The translations under genes were made by a program, and so were the position numbers. Below the pieces are notes generated by a model. The model searched no databases. It was not told the DNA's origin and worked only from the letters and a program-made list of their open reading frames with translations. From Dysidea avara (lineage: Eukaryota > Porifera > Demospongiae > Dictyoceratida > Dysideidae), in the NCBI RefSeq assembly GCF_963678975.1, contig NC_089275.1:18736220-18800219 (forward strand): DNA of 64,000 nt. Reading direction: 5' to 3'. Shown here one piece after another: positions 1 through 11,785 of this stretch; within the stretch, counting starts at the first letter, position 1; each line of letters opens with the position of its first letter.

Positions 1-2150
1 TCCTCCGCAGCAGCACGATAAGTAGAGGCATTGTCAGATAGCATCTGTGTTGGGAGTGACTTTCGACTTGAGAATCTACGAAAAGCAAGTAAAAAACTAT
101 CCACAGTTAAGTCATGTACAATTTCTAAATGCACTGCCCTAGTACAGGCGCAGGTAAACAAGCATATGTAAACCTTCCTCTCTCCTGTTGTGTCTCTTAC
201 ATACAGTGCCCCAGTGATGTCAACTCCTGTGACTTTAAATGGCTGAGATGCTTCTACACGCATTCTTGGTAACGGTGGAGGATCTGGAGCTTGGTAAGGT
301 TTACCCATGAGTCTATTGCATGTCACACACTGGCGTAGCTGCTTCTTGACTCGTTGTCGAATAGTCGGAATCCAGAAGACTTGTCTCAACGCGGTTATGG
401 TGGTACTGACTCCAGCATGGTGAAGCTTCTTGTGTGTTTGTTGTATAAACATGTCAGTCAGTAAGTGTTTGGGGGGTAGTAGAATTGGAAATTTGGCAGC
501 ATCTGCTACAGGGGCATTGTGTATTCTGCCACCACATCGTATGAGGTTACTCTTGTCAAGGAACAATCTCAGCTGCTTAACCAGCGTAGGGCAATGGTGC
601 TTGCTCCTCTTCATCAAATAGGAGAGTTCCTCCTTGAAACATGAGTGCTGGCTACTTGAGATCCAGAGCTTCTTAGCTGCCTGCAATTCAGAAGCACTCA
701 AGGGTCCACTTAGTCTAGTGTGTTGTCGAGACAAATTGTGAGTAAACCTCAAAACATATGCAGTTACAGCTAACAACTTGTAGATGTTACTATGGCGTGT
801 TATGGTGACAACATTTGAAATACCTGTAGTAATGCTGGCGTCATCTTCTGGTGTAGTCACTTCTACCTCCTCCTCAGCTTCTGCTATGTTGATGTGTAGA
901 ATACCTGTTGGCAACCACTTGGGCCATTCAGATTCTGATGGTAACCAGCAGGGACCTTGAAGCCACAACTGTGAAGAAAATAACTGCTGGGCTGATATGC
1001 CTCTTGTAAGTAGGTCAGCTGGGTTGTCTGATGTTGGAGTAAATGACCACATCTTAGGTGGGAAGGAGTTGACAATTTCAGTGACACGGTGATTGATAAA
1101 TGGCTTTGAACTGGTCTGTTTGTAAATCCAATACAGCACAATTTGGCTATCAGTCCATAAGTGAGTATTGGTAGACAAATTGTAACTATGTAGTGAAGAC
1201 TTGACAAAGTTAGCTAGTCGAGAAGCCATTACTGCAGCCATTAACTCTAGTTTGGGTAGTGTAACAGTCCTAGTAGGAGCAACTCGGCTCTTGGACATCA
1301 CTAAACAGACCTTGCCCTGCTGACATAAGTACACTACTGTGCCATAAGCTTTGGTGCTGGCATCTGAAAACACATACATGTTACAAGTATTGTACCTCTG
1401 ATTAGATGGTGTGAAGTAGGGTCTTGGTACTGTTAGCTTGGGTAACTCAAACAAGTCAGCAAGAATACCGATCCATCTGTCTCTGATATCAGTTGGTAGA
1501 GGCTCATCCCAAGAGAGCTTGCTTTGCCAAATATCTTGAAGTAGTATCTTGGCCTTAATTGTAATGGGTGTAGCCCATCCTAGAGGATCATAGATTTGTG
1601 AGGATGTTTGCAACATGTCTCTCTTGGTAAGTAGATTTGTGTTAGTGGACAACTTCTTTGGGGAGAGCGACAAAGTATCCGTTGCTATGTTCCACTGTAA
1701 CCCCAAAATTCCAACTGTTGTGCTAGGATCTCCTGTCTTCTCTTTGGCTACAAGTTCTTGGAGCTGTTGACTGTTAGAGGACCACGACCACAGATTAAAC
1801 TTTGCCTTACCCATGATTGTTCTAGCTTGAGTGTAGTACTGTACTACTTCCTCCTCTGTATCACAGCCTGATAAAATATTATCTACGTATAGATTCTCTT
1901 TCATATCATCAGCTATGGGTGAAGGCGTATTGTTTAGATGTAGATTAAGAACAGCAGCAAGCATGAAGGGGGAACTACAGGAGCCAAATGGTACAACTGC
2001 AAAGCGGTACGCCTGAAACTTGCTGTCTGGTTTATCTGGTAGCTTTGGCCATAGGAAGCGAGTAAAGTTCCGATCATCATTATGCAACTGAACATGTAAA
2101 AAGGCCTTCTCAATGTCTGTAGAAAGCGCATAATTATGATACGGAATCTG
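1..2150 (-). pseudogene. BEL/Pao pol: reverse transcriptase, RNase H, integrase start
   Basis: My reading of the minus strand finds one frame open from about 2150 to the window edge. It carries the RT fingers (TDIEKAFLHV, near 2110), the RT catalytic box YVDNILSG near 1880, RNase H signatures (FSDAS near 1360, TDSQIV near 1160), and an integrase HHCC finger (HHAG near 415, CVTC near 325). The first integrase core aspartate follows in GVDITG near 215, and the second in LSDN near 35. The RT box reads YVDN where many elements have YVDD. It is in a different frame from the upstream gag/protease frame, so the polyprotein cannot be read straight through. Confidence 0.85.
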
Positions 2151-4357
2151 AGTAAGATGGCACAAAGGTTATTAAGGAATGGAGGCCCCACCATCAAACA
2201 GTCATTGAGACTAGGAGAATTTGAATGTTCTCTACAGCTACAGTCGTATACGATACGAACAGGTGTTGTGGTGGAATCCTTCTTCACAGGGCGATGTGGT
2301 AAATAGTGTGTATTGTTGGTACTGTGATCAATAATCCTCTCAATAAATCCACGTCTCTCTTGTTCCAGTATTATCTCATCATAGATCTTCAAGAGTTGTG
2401 GAGTACCCCTTAACTTGTTGAGCAGGTGAGTTGTTCTCTTCTGACAAATGGCAAAATTTGATGGTAAGAATGGTCTGTCTTCCTTCCATGGGAATCTTGC
2501 TACATACATTCCTGTGGGTGACTGATAAACACAAGTATCTTGGTATGTCTGTAGGAATGATGAGTCAGATGATTTGTCACTGGTAGTGCCAATTGCTTCT
2601 ACTGACCAGAATTGTTCTAGATCTGGTGCTTCTGGAGTAGGTACTGCTGAAGTGAGTTGTAAAAGAACTGACGATGATGATTCTAGAAGTGGAGAAGGTA
2701 CTGGTCCTGACAGCAAATAGCCCAGCTTGGATTGTTGAGCTGTGGGACCATCTCCTCTGACTATGTGATCTTGGATAAATGTCCAATAATAGTCGGTCCC
2801 AATGAGTATGGAAATCTTGAATTGATGGTTGGAGGTTACTGGGTGTGCCAACTTGAGACCTTGTAAATACAACATGTTTCTGACTGAAGAGTTGATTGAG
2901 CTTTGAATAGGAGCTGCTATGGATGGTATAACCAGAACTGATATTGGAATAACTTCACCGGATATCGTCTCAATTTCTACAGTTGCCACGCCAAGCTCTT
3001 GGTATGAAGCTGTAGTAGTGCCAAAGGATGCTAGTGCCATTCCTTGTGTTGAAGTCGGCTGAATGCACAGTTCAGTGGCATGTTCAGCAGAAATAAATGA
3101 GCGTTGAGCTCCTTCATCGAATAAGATGTTGGCCTGTGTCTTGATGGAGCCAGCAATAACAGGGGCAACAGCTGTTTTCAATAAACAAGTATAGTTGTGG
3201 GAGTGACTATTAAGTGCTGAAGTAAGCAGACCAGCTGTTGTGAAAGGGACAACTTGAACATCAGATGATGCACCACCTTGGTTACTGCTTCTGCTGTCAT
3301 TGGGTCTAGGTGTCTCACTGCTGCACAGACTTGTGTGATGTCGTTTCTTGCAGCGAAATCTGGATGTGCATTGAGAGATCTTATGATGGCCCAAACAGTT
3401 AAAACACAAGTTTTCCTTCTTAACTATGTCAATCCGTACTTGCTGATCTGTTGTAACACAGGAGTGTGAAGGATGTGGGCCCTTACAAAAGACACAAGCT
3501 GTACTTTTCTTAGTACCTGAGTGAGAACCTGGGAAATTGCTCTTAGATCCAACATAAAATGTCGCTGTGCTTCTGGAGGAAGCATGTAAATCTGTTGGTT
3601 GGTAACCAGATTCGAGAACTCTGATCTCTTTCAAAATAGCTGCTGTCAAATCGTCAAACGTCCATTCAGTATTTGCCTGTTCTCGTGCAAGATTTCTTCT
3701 AATCTCTGCAGGGAGCTTCTTCAATATAACTGACACCATTATATCACCATACGAGTCCTTCGACTTCCCCAAAGAAGCAAGTGCCCTTGTGTGTGTTGCA
3801 ACTGTGTCATAAAGCAGACGGAGACTGGTAAGGCTTGCAGTAGCATTAGGCATATCTAACAGGACTTGCATGTGTGCATTGATCAGTTTGTGGGGTTGTC
3901 CAAATCTCTCTTCAAGTAGTGCAACTGAATGCTGGTAGTTCAGCTCTGTGAGTGGAAGACCTGCTATGGCTCTTGCAGCGTCTCCTTGTAACTGGGCCTT
4001 CAAGTAGTTGAACTTTTGTATACCATCTAAGGCAGGATTTGTGTGCACTGCTGCATTGAATGAGTCCCAGAAAGTTTGCCAGCTTAAGGGGTCTCCAGAG
4101 AAAGTAGGCAATGTGAGCTTAGGGAGACGACTGTTAGCAGATTGTAAGGAGGCATGTACATGGCTTCTCTGTTCTGGGGTGGTAATAGAGCTATGACTTG
4201 AAAGGCTTGTTGTACTTGTAATAGTGGTCACTGGTAACATTGGAAGTGCTAAAGAATTAAGACTTGCTGTGGTGTTTGTAGCAGGCACTAGAGAAGGTAA
4301 CAGCAGCGGGGTAGTGAGTGGCACTGTTGTGACTGTGGCATTGCTGCTTGCTGTTGG
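2150..4357 (-). pseudogene. BEL/Pao gag C-terminal part, protease and RT start
   Basis: This long frame begins after a TAA at 4358-4360. It contains a gag-type DUF1759 region (LPTFSGDPLSWQTFWDSF, then FNYLKAQLQGDAA), two zinc-knuckle-like clusters (CVFCKGPHPSHSC and CFNCLGHHKISQC), and a DUF1758 retropepsin-like segment (ILFDEGAQRSFIS). The RT N-terminus follows, with PHRPVKKDS and VRIVYDCS. The protease triad reads D-E-G rather than the usual D-S/T-G. After about 2150 the frame leaves the RT sense and ends at 1934. Confidence 0.88.
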
Positions 4358-4442
4358 TTAAGTTGCTAGACTAACAATGGACGGTGTTGGGGCACTACTA
4401 ACAATGGTTGATACAGTCTGGTGTGTAGAGTTTAACAGTGGA

Positions 4443-4784
4443 CTAGCTTCTAGTGATAGTGGCTGAGCTCATAGGCTGTATGTGTGGATTTGATAGTAAT
4501 GGACCCATCTCAGTTGATGGTTGAGTGGTGGGGTTTATCAATGTATGTGGCTTTACACTGTTCTTATTTAGCTCTATAAACCTCTTCACCTTAGCAATCT
4601 TATCCATGATTGAGTCCTCGAGTTCTCCAGCTTCGATCATAGCCTCAGTGAGCTCCTCAGGTTCCTTAATCAGCGTGGTGATCCGTTCATCTAGCTCAGC
4701 GATCTTAGTCTGTTTGCTGCTCAGTTGTTCGACGGCAGTAGTCAAGGTTGTGATAGTATAATCGTCGGTCTCAGAGTTAAACAA
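4443..4784 (-). pseudogene. BEL/Pao gag N-terminal coiled-coil fragment
   Basis: An open frame of about 113 codons rich in E, L and K (EELTEAMIEAGELEDSIMDK), typical of the N-terminus of BEL gag. A likely true start, MEDLTRLQASRKAYK, lies just upstream near 4855-4811 in another frame, so a frame change separates start and body. The frame stops at TAG 4443-4445, before the main gag domain. No function is expected beyond that of the element. Confidence 0.7.
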
Positions 4785-4869
4785 GTCGTCAATCTTATTG
4801 TAGAGCCTCGTGACTTGTAGGCCTTCCGGGAAGCTTGAAGGCGTGTTAGGTCCTCCATCAGAATGATTC

Positions 4870-5260
4870 GCTAAAACGACAGGAACAAAAAAAAAACAGT
4901 ACTGACAGTTAACGAAGCTTGCCTTAAATGGTACCGTTAACTGCTAGGCAGTCTGCCACGGTACCACGACTTCTGGGGGTGTACGGTGAAGTAAGAGTCC
5001 CGGTCGAGGGTCGAGTCAGTTGCGTCAGCAAATCACTCCCACTGGTCCACAGCACCAAACAATATCTGAAAACGTTCGCGATCAGAACCGTAACGAACTG
5101 GAACTATCCCGGATTGCCGTGATGTCGACGGATTCCCCTCAGCTCGAGCACACACAACACATGCCACAGTATTCTCACGTGATTAAACATTACATAATAC
5201 ATTCTAAATAGTACACACTAATTCTAAATAATAAGCGCTATATAACCTGTTCTCTACACA
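4870..5260 (-). other. Possible 5' LTR/leader of the BEL/Pao element
   Basis: This stretch lies directly upstream of the gag start and lacks coding sense. A TATA-like GGTTATATAGC is present on the minus strand near 5233-5243. LTR edges cannot be set because the partner LTR is outside the window. This is inference from position only. Confidence 0.3.
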
Positions 5261-6211
5261 TATGATGCAGTATACCAGCAGCTCACCAGGAGCTCCACTC
5301 AGCTCGAATCAAAAATGAAAGATTTTGTGCTTTTTTCGGTTTGTTTTTGGATGTTTTGCAGCATAATGGTGATGTAGGGTGATCTAGTGAAGATTTGAAG
5401 CTGCTGCGGAGCGTGAGAGGTGAAGTCAAATTTGGACGATTTTGCTGCCTCCCTTGATACATAGCTTAGAGCGAGGCGTGGAAGCCGTGGATGAAATAAT
5501 AATTGACAACCGCTGCTACCAAATGTTCAGGGACATCTTTTGCCATAGTTTTAGTTTATAATTGATGATTGTTGTGACTGCAGAAGCGCTGGAAATGACT
5601 AGAAAGCGTGACACAATTCTTTGATGCTGCAGAAAATTTTGACGCTCGTCACCCAGATGGTGAGAAGTTCAGATCTTTTCCAAACTAACAGCATAGACAG
5701 ACTATGCACCCAACCGTATCGAAACACTATGAGGAAGAGTTGGCTTCTCTTGCCCTGGGTGGTAGGGCAGTTTGAATTCGAAACTTCATATCTCTTTGTC
5801 TGTTTTTTCAAAGAAAGCAACCCTGTGCCGGGCACCCAGCAAATCATTTACTTATTTTTGTGCGTACTTTTCAACTACAACAACTCTGGATACGATTTGG
5901 CTAAGTAGCAAGTTTCATCCAGTCCTTTGTGTGGAGCACGAAATTTTAAAAATAAATTTTGCATCTTGCGGGATACTGAAAACAACATTTCTGTGAAGAC
6001 AACAATCGTGCCTCCGGTTTCATGGTGAATCAAGCAATGGGATACTACAATGAACATCCCACAATGGTAGGGGGATTGATTTGTAGAAGTTGATTTTTCG
6101 GATTGCGGACCCTAGTAAAGGCGAAGAAAGTTCAATATCTCTGCCACAGTTTTGGGTGAGGCACTTCCGTTAAGGCCATTTTCGTTACGTCATTACATTC
6201 AAATTAAATTC
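5260..6211. other. Unassigned spacer
   Basis: Several short frames overlap on both strands with no recognisable protein. Parts resemble in style the body of the dispersed repeat at 62300-63060, but I cannot align them confidently. I see no gene. Confidence 0.4.
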
Positions 6212-6560
6212 CAGTGTTGCCAGCTGATTTGCTCCAAATGTTCATGTGAAAAAATAAATTTGTTCATAAAAAGTTCATAAATACATAGTCACTTTCCGAA
6301 AACTAGCCTACACATTATAAATAGGTGGATCTCTGGGTTAGTAGGGCACTGAAGAGCAAAAAAAAAAAAGGTTACCACCTAAAATTGCCAAAAGTTCTTA
6401 AAAGTTCACAGATTACTCCAGGTTCATAAAAAAGTTCATAGATTATTTCAGGTTCACAAACCAGCCAAAGTTCATAAAAAGTTCATAGATTATTTCAGGT
6501 TCACAAACAAGACAAAAAGTTCATAAATCTATGAACTTTATTCACAGCATGGCAACACTG
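6212..6560. mobile_element. hAT-type MITE with internal tandem repeats
   Basis: Ends are inverted (CAGTGTTGCC at the left, GGCAACACTG at the right) and flanked by a perfect 8-bp duplication TTAAATTC at 6204-6211 and 6561-6568, as expected for hAT transposition. The 349-bp interior has no frame. It is built of reiterated AAAGTTCATAAA and GGTTCACAAA motifs, several in units of about 50 bp. Confidence 0.85.
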
Positions 6561-6679
6561 TTAAATTCCTCCAGAACAACTCGGTGATACTAAGCATACC
6601 AGACCCTTACTCTATGCGAAGGGGCGGGTGCCGTCAGACTAAGTTTTATATAGTTTCCTCCTATATGGAAGAACGGTTA

Positions 6680-7036
6680 TGCACCTATCAATGTTAGGCC
6701 CCTACCCCCCCAGTACGGGCCATGTGGGGACAAGGTGGGGATTTGGCACCCTGCAAGAGCAATAACCCCACTACTGAGGCCTAGCTAAGTGTTTGTCTAA
6801 TCCCCTACCTACCCCCTTTATTCCCCGAGGTATTCCCCCACTCCATGATTAACGCCGCTTCGCTGGCTAAGGGGCAACATCATGTGATTTAACTAAATGT
6901 AGTTACACAATTCGATTGTTATAAAAATGTTTATGTCAAAAGCCCCACTACTGGGGGTAACTTTGTAGGTAAACCCCCTATAATCCCCCTATGGATCCCG
7001 TACTGGGGGTACTGGCAGTTACAATTGATAGGTGCA
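6680..7036. mobile_element. Harbinger-like MITE, copy A
   Basis: Inverted ends (TGCACCTATCAAT at the left, ATTGATAGGTGCA at the right) flanked by TTA at 6677-6679 and 7037-7039. A 3-bp TTA duplication fits the PIF/Harbinger superfamily. The interior is C-rich on one strand, with repeated CCCCTA-type motifs, and is non-coding. The orthologous copy is at 43942-44338. Confidence 0.65.
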
Positions 7037-7039
7037 TTA

Positions 7040-7634
7040 TGCCGAATATAGGAGTTTAAAACCAAATTCAAATATTCAAATTATCCCACTATAGACATGT
7101 GGCTGTGCTGTGAACATGCTCCTGTCTTGATTCCGAGCTTGATTCCTTTTAATATATTAAGGTGATTCGGGATGATCACGTCGACTCGGTGGACGGAGTT
7201 TGGAAGCGTTGAGTCGGTTGACATGAGGAATACTTGAATGATAACTGATCATTGCGAGTATGAAACACCAGCTAAAGATCCCAGGAGAGAAGCAAATCTT
7301 ATTTCAAGGCTGTTCTTTGGGTAAGCCACTATACATTTAGACTGGGCAGGGGGGGTACTAACTAACAACAGAAACTGTTAACTCGCTGTAGTGCACCTAC
7401 CCGCATTGCAGTAAAGTGTACAGAGCAGTCACGTATAGCATTAAAATACCAAAACTATCTTGGAAAGCGTTATCTTCTGCATCTTTAAAATCCAAAAGGA
7501 TTTCCTTATTAGCAATGTTGATGTCATAATCTGGTTTCAGCTTTTTTAACATTTTAAGTGAGTATCAACAAAGCCTTACCTATCAAGTGCTCATTTTGAT
7601 GGCTGAGCAGTGCCCTAGTCCTACCACATGCCAT
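7040..7634. other. Unassigned spacer shared with copy B
   Basis: Aligns closely with 44342-44952. No open frame, exon or repeat family is recognisable. Confidence 0.4.
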
Positions 7635-7642
7635 GTACTATC

Positions 7643-8201
7643 CAGACATGGGGCCAAGTACATGAGTACTTATACTTAAGTACACTTAAGTACAGATTTG
7701 AAAGTACTTGTACTTTACTTAAATACTTTCTTAATTTCCCCAATGTACTTGTACTTATACTCAAGTACTTTGCTAAGTACTTGCATGTACCTGAGTACTT
7801 AAAGTACTTGTAAGTACTGTAAACATTAAACGTAGTTTGTACACAGTGCAGTTTACAGCTTCTTGCGATTCTTCTACTGCCTTCCCCAACCTTACTATGT
7901 ACCATGTTGTCATGATTAATGATGTCATAGCATTCTGGCAAACAAAAACAATGCTGCTGTTCAAGTCAGTGAATTTTAAGAGTTTAAGAGAGAGAATGGT
8001 TGACAAAAACCAACCCCCCTAGGCACACTTACATACTACAATACACTGAATACAGCATATATTTTACTACAGCAAAATGTACTTGTACTTTACTTAAGTA
8101 CTCTCTTGATTGCTGCTGGAGTACTTGTACTTGTACTTGCAAAATTCAAAAGTACTTGTACTTTACTTAAGTACTTTTAAATGTACTTGGCCCCATGTCT
8201 G
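7643..8201. mobile_element. hAT-type MITE rich in AAGTACTTGTACTT
   Basis: Inverted ends CAGACATGGGGCCAAGTAC and GTACTTGGCCCCATGTCTG, with a perfect 8-bp duplication GTACTATC at 7635-7642 and 8202-8209. Copy B keeps the empty site, with a single GTACTATC at 44953-44960, so the 559-bp element inserted into copy A after the copies separated. Both subterminal regions are crowded with AGTACTT and AAGTAC motifs. Confidence 0.92.
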
Positions 8202-8464
8202 GTACTATCTGGTAATATTATCAAGGCATACAACATTTGCATATGGAAAGTGGTGACAACCTCCAATAAGACATCAGCCTTAAACCACTGCAATTCTTGA
8301 AAGAGTGACTGAAATATAGCATACTGCCTGTCACAGCCAAAACTATATAGGAATCATCACCATCTAAACTCACTAATTTGTCAATTGCATCAGAATGTGT
8401 CTGACCAGCTGAGTTAGGTTCTATGCACTCCTTAATCAAAGGAAAGAATGCAATAATCAAACAG

Positions 8465-9075
8465 TACGGTTGTACCGTTTAAGCGGATCTTGTTGAAATA
8501 TTTGTGTGCCGCCCAAAATTCTTCTTTTAAAAATCATCCTAGAGACATTTTACACGACGAAAATCACCTTTATGGAATAGTACTATATATAAAACAGCAT
8601 TAAATATAAACACTTACGGGTGGCCAGATATAGAATTTTTAAAAATCACCAAAACTTGAATTTTAGTCTCACTGCCTCACTGCCTCACTGACCACAGTCA
8701 CAAGGCTAGAGACTAAACGAAGCAACGTGCGGCCACCATTTTACGCCACAACAACAAACTCACCAGAGGGATGTGCCTTTGGGGTTCCGACGAGTGGAGG
8801 CCCTGTGCGCCTTGCTTTTTCTTTTATCTTCAATCAGGCTGCTTGTCTTCTTCTTCATCCAACGAAGCAATATTATATACTAGCTAGATATCTGCAAGTT
8901 CATGATTGGGATCTCGTTCATGATAGGTTTGCAACCACGCTGATCAAAATAGTGAAAGAGTATGGAGACCGTGTCTCTTAACAATCTAGCTATTTTTTTA
9001 ACAGTAAACAAGATCACCTCACTCCTTATTGGTCTAGCTAGCTGCTCACCCCTTGGCTGACTCGAGATATACTCT
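8465..9075. repeat. Dispersed repeat, family R2
   Basis: Matches 45206-45830 (copy B) and, inverted, about 14640-15415 inside a hAT element. A short open frame here is not a gene, because the same sequence recurs in both orientations in different contexts. The right edge carries TACTCTAATACAACAGTC, a variant of the recurrent module described in the findings. Confidence 0.6.
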
Positions 9076-9344
9076 AATACAACAGTCAAGTATGATAGAA
9101 CAGTTACAAGTTACATTGTTATGGTAGACATATTTATGTAAGAAAAAGAAGCAAGCACAATACAAAAACATTATTGCTCTAAAGGAGACAGATGCCCCTC
9201 AGCAACAGCAAGGTTGTCAGCTGGAGGTACAAGTGATGGTGTCTGCCCTCCCATACCTACAGATGTGGGAAATACAAGTGGACTAATACAAGTTACATTG
9301 TAGCTAGCTGTGCCACAACAATAAAAACTAAACAAACTAGTATC

Positions 9345-9705
9345 TTTAAAAATTGTTAATCTAAAATGAAGTAGGGATCTATGGAACAAAAAGTAGTAAA
9401 ACAAGAGATGAATGATGGTGTTACAGCATAGCTCAGTGGGAAGTCCCTACTTTGGCACTGATAGCTAATATGCCAAAGTAGGGACTTTCCCACTGAGCTA
9501 TGCTGTAACACCATCATTCATCTCTTGTTTTACTACTTTTTATTGCATAGATCCCTACTTAATTTTTAAATTAACAATTGTTCAATGCCAAAGTAGGGAC
9601 TTCCCACTGAGCTGTGCTGTAACACCATCATTCATGTTGTAACACCATCATACTTTTTGTTGCATAGAACTCTACTTCATTTTTAAATTAACAATTTAAA
9701 AAATA
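9345..9705. repeat. Palindromic element, family P1, with a third partial arm
   Basis: The left arm (GAAGTAGGGATCTATG then GATGAATGATGG) is repeated inverted about 110 bp later around a short spacer, giving a long hairpin to about 9585. A shortened third arm follows to 9705. Related copies are at 14311-14578 and about 46107-46430. Non-coding. Confidence 0.8.
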
Positions 9706-10385
9706 CTAATCTTGAAAGGGTTGATTCTTTCATTGTCCACTTTCTCTATTTCTTTTCTAGCCTTTTTGACAGAGCTCTAATATAGCCAGCTCACCCTGTA
9801 AAAATTTACGATCAGTTTACTTCCTGTCCTCTACAGTAATCTGACCAGTATGACTTCCAACTTTATAGTTGCCCTGGTCAGGAATGGGTGCAAGGGGGGG
9901 TTCTTTGGGGTCCCGAGACCCCCCTCAGGTTGAACCTCGAACAGGAAATCTAAGACAGAAAGTGCACAGAGAAAAGCAACAGATTGTGAAAGATCGATAT
10001 ACTCTAATAGAGCAGTCCCAAACTATAGTCTGTTCGCGTTCACCTGAGCCCTCATTTCTTGTTAATAACTCTTGTTATAAGGGCCAGCTGCTCAAACATT
10101 TAGTAGTACTGTGAAGACCTTCAAACACCAGAACTGTTAATCAAAAAAGCGCTTTGATGCTGACAAAAGCAAGTGAGTTATGAGGTTTTAAAAATATCCC
10201 ATACATTTAGTATGGATGATTCAGGCGCAAACAGTTAACAACATGAAAACATACTTGTTCCTGTACAAAAGCATTGGCAGTGAACATCTCTTTGATATTA
10301 CTATAGGTATTTGGCAGGCTCAGCGACTATTCTAATTAACTATGATATATTATTATTATTAGTAATTAGCAAAGCCCTGTAAGGG
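9706..10385. other. Shared spacer with a recurrent module copy
   Basis: Aligns with 46430-47146 of copy B. GATCGATATACTCTAATAGA at 9993-10012, followed by GCAGTC, is a clear copy of the recurrent module in minus orientation. The short open frame here is not recognisable. Copies A and B part at about 10388. Confidence 0.5.
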
Positions 10386-10387
10386 CA

Positions 10388-11100
10388 AATTCGAGTTTTG
10401 GTGACTTTCCAGATCCTGTTATGTTGGCTGTACTGCCACAATATCCTTTCTTTGTTGAAATAAAATAAACTTGAAACCTTTAACCTCTTTTATTTTTAAA
10501 GTTGACTTAGCTACAGTATCTCCATGTCTACACTACAGTAGCTTGGAGAATACTATCGTCAAGATGAGATACCATAGAATCTTGGGACAATGTTGTTAGA
10601 CTGTAAGAGTATAGTGCAACAGAAGCATTGGACACACCCAAGACAGTTGAATCTTGTTTAGATGGTAAAGAGGTTCCAAGGTAAGACAGTGTTGAATCAT
10701 GGGATATGCTACTGTGTAACTGATTCTCAGCAGGTGTTAAATTACTTTTGTCAGAAGTGTTAGGCACTGTAGAACTATACAAGCTCATAGTAGTGGAGCT
10801 TGACTGGTTATCATTAGTCTTACTAAGTTGATGGGATGCTACTGTGGTACTAAAAGTTGACTTTGATGTGGAAGTACTGCATGATGAGGCATAACAATGT
10901 CAGTATCTGAGCCGTAGCTTATTTATAATAAGAACTAGAACACTGTTAAGTGTCTTTATGGCTTCTTTTAACATTTGCAATACCTGTGGGCACATGGCTG
11001 CAAATTGTAGTCATGTTGCCAACATTAATTACATCTTAGTTATAAACTGAGGCTTGCTTGTATGTCACTGAGTTAATTGTGAATTTATTTCATTTTCCTT
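10388..11100. other. Copy A-specific spacer
   Basis: No match to copy B at the equivalent place (47150-48415 there). I see no gene. A serine-rich minus-strand frame at 10528-10788 has no recognisable domain. Confidence 0.35.
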
Positions 11101-11602
11101 TTAGTGCCTGCCATGCTTGGAATCATCAGAATTGCACTAACAAAGCATGAAAGAATTTTACAGTCACCTTGTTTGAAAGCTGTCACACCCCTTTTGGGTA
11201 AACTAAAGCCTTTTTTGCTTGCAGCAACAGAATCAACAGATAATAACTTGACATGTTGCAACAACTTGGCCCCAAGATATCTTAAGTAGAAGAGTTACAC
11301 TTAATGCTGATCTCAAAGCTTCTGAATAGGTTAATTTACAGTTGTTCTTGTAACTTCTTTGCTTTTATAATATTAATCTCTTGCCAATAATTGGTTAAGC
11401 ATCATTGTCACATAGTGTTGTTGACATCAGCAAGTGTTGTCGTGATGTAGTCATGCTGGAATTCCTGGTGGATGTTTGATCATGTTGTATGCATTTCAGC
11501 CCTGCCTTTGTAAAGACATTATTTAATTACATGTACATTATGTGGTTATGGGGAGATTACTGCTGTGCGTATGTATGATGGTTAGTGGGACTGAATGTGT
11601 AC

Positions 11603-11671
11603 GTGTGTAGGTTTTGCTAGCACAGGATCAGAACTGATGAGAATGGATTAAGTCCACAATGTAGAAGAAAG
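11603..11671 (+). pseudogene. CNOT4: CNOT4 copy A RING exon with nonsense codon
   Basis: Encodes CRFC, a TAG stop (11618-11620) where copy B and the family have Trp, then HRIRTDENGLSPQCRRK, and a good donor at 11672. The acceptor CATAG seen before the same exon in copy B is deleted here. Both copies read SPQC where vertebrate CNOT4 has CPAC, so one zinc-ligand cysteine is replaced by serine. Confidence 0.85.
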
Positions 11672-11756
11672 GTGAGGATGTGTGATGTGTGTATATTTAA
11701 ATTGGACCTGTTTAGGGAAAAACGTATTTCTTTACTATTGTTTTGGTCTGATATAG

Positions 11757-11785
11757 CTGTACTCAGAAAACCCAGCAGAATATAT
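11757..11785 (+). pseudogene. CNOT4: CNOT4 copy A second exon, truncated
   Basis: Begins after ATATAG and reads LYSENPAEY, matching copy B's PYSENPAEYIPLSN. After TATAT the two copies stop matching and the donor is missing, at the edge of a segment that is inverted in copy B. Confidence 0.7.

Larger units (their letters stand above)
1..5250 (-). mobile_element. BEL/Pao LTR retrotransposon, left part outside the window
   Basis: On the minus strand the order is a gag-like domain, zinc knuckles, a retropepsin-like domain, reverse transcriptase, RNase H, and an integrase zinc finger plus the start of the integrase core. This is the gag-pol order of BEL/Pao elements. The polyprotein is broken: a frame change in the gag N-terminus near 4840, stops between 4358 and 4443, and a frame change in the reverse transcriptase near 2150. 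The integrase C-terminus and the 3' LTR lie beyond position 1. A degenerate copy is the simplest reading, though base errors could explain single frame changes. Confidence 0.9.

Noticed and set aside
884..1207. 107-codon minus-strand frame
   Set aside because: Out of frame shadow of the BEL/Pao RNase H region.
8727..8981. 84-codon frame (and 106 codons at 45400-45720)
   Set aside because: Part of repeat family R2, which also occurs inverted inside a transposon.
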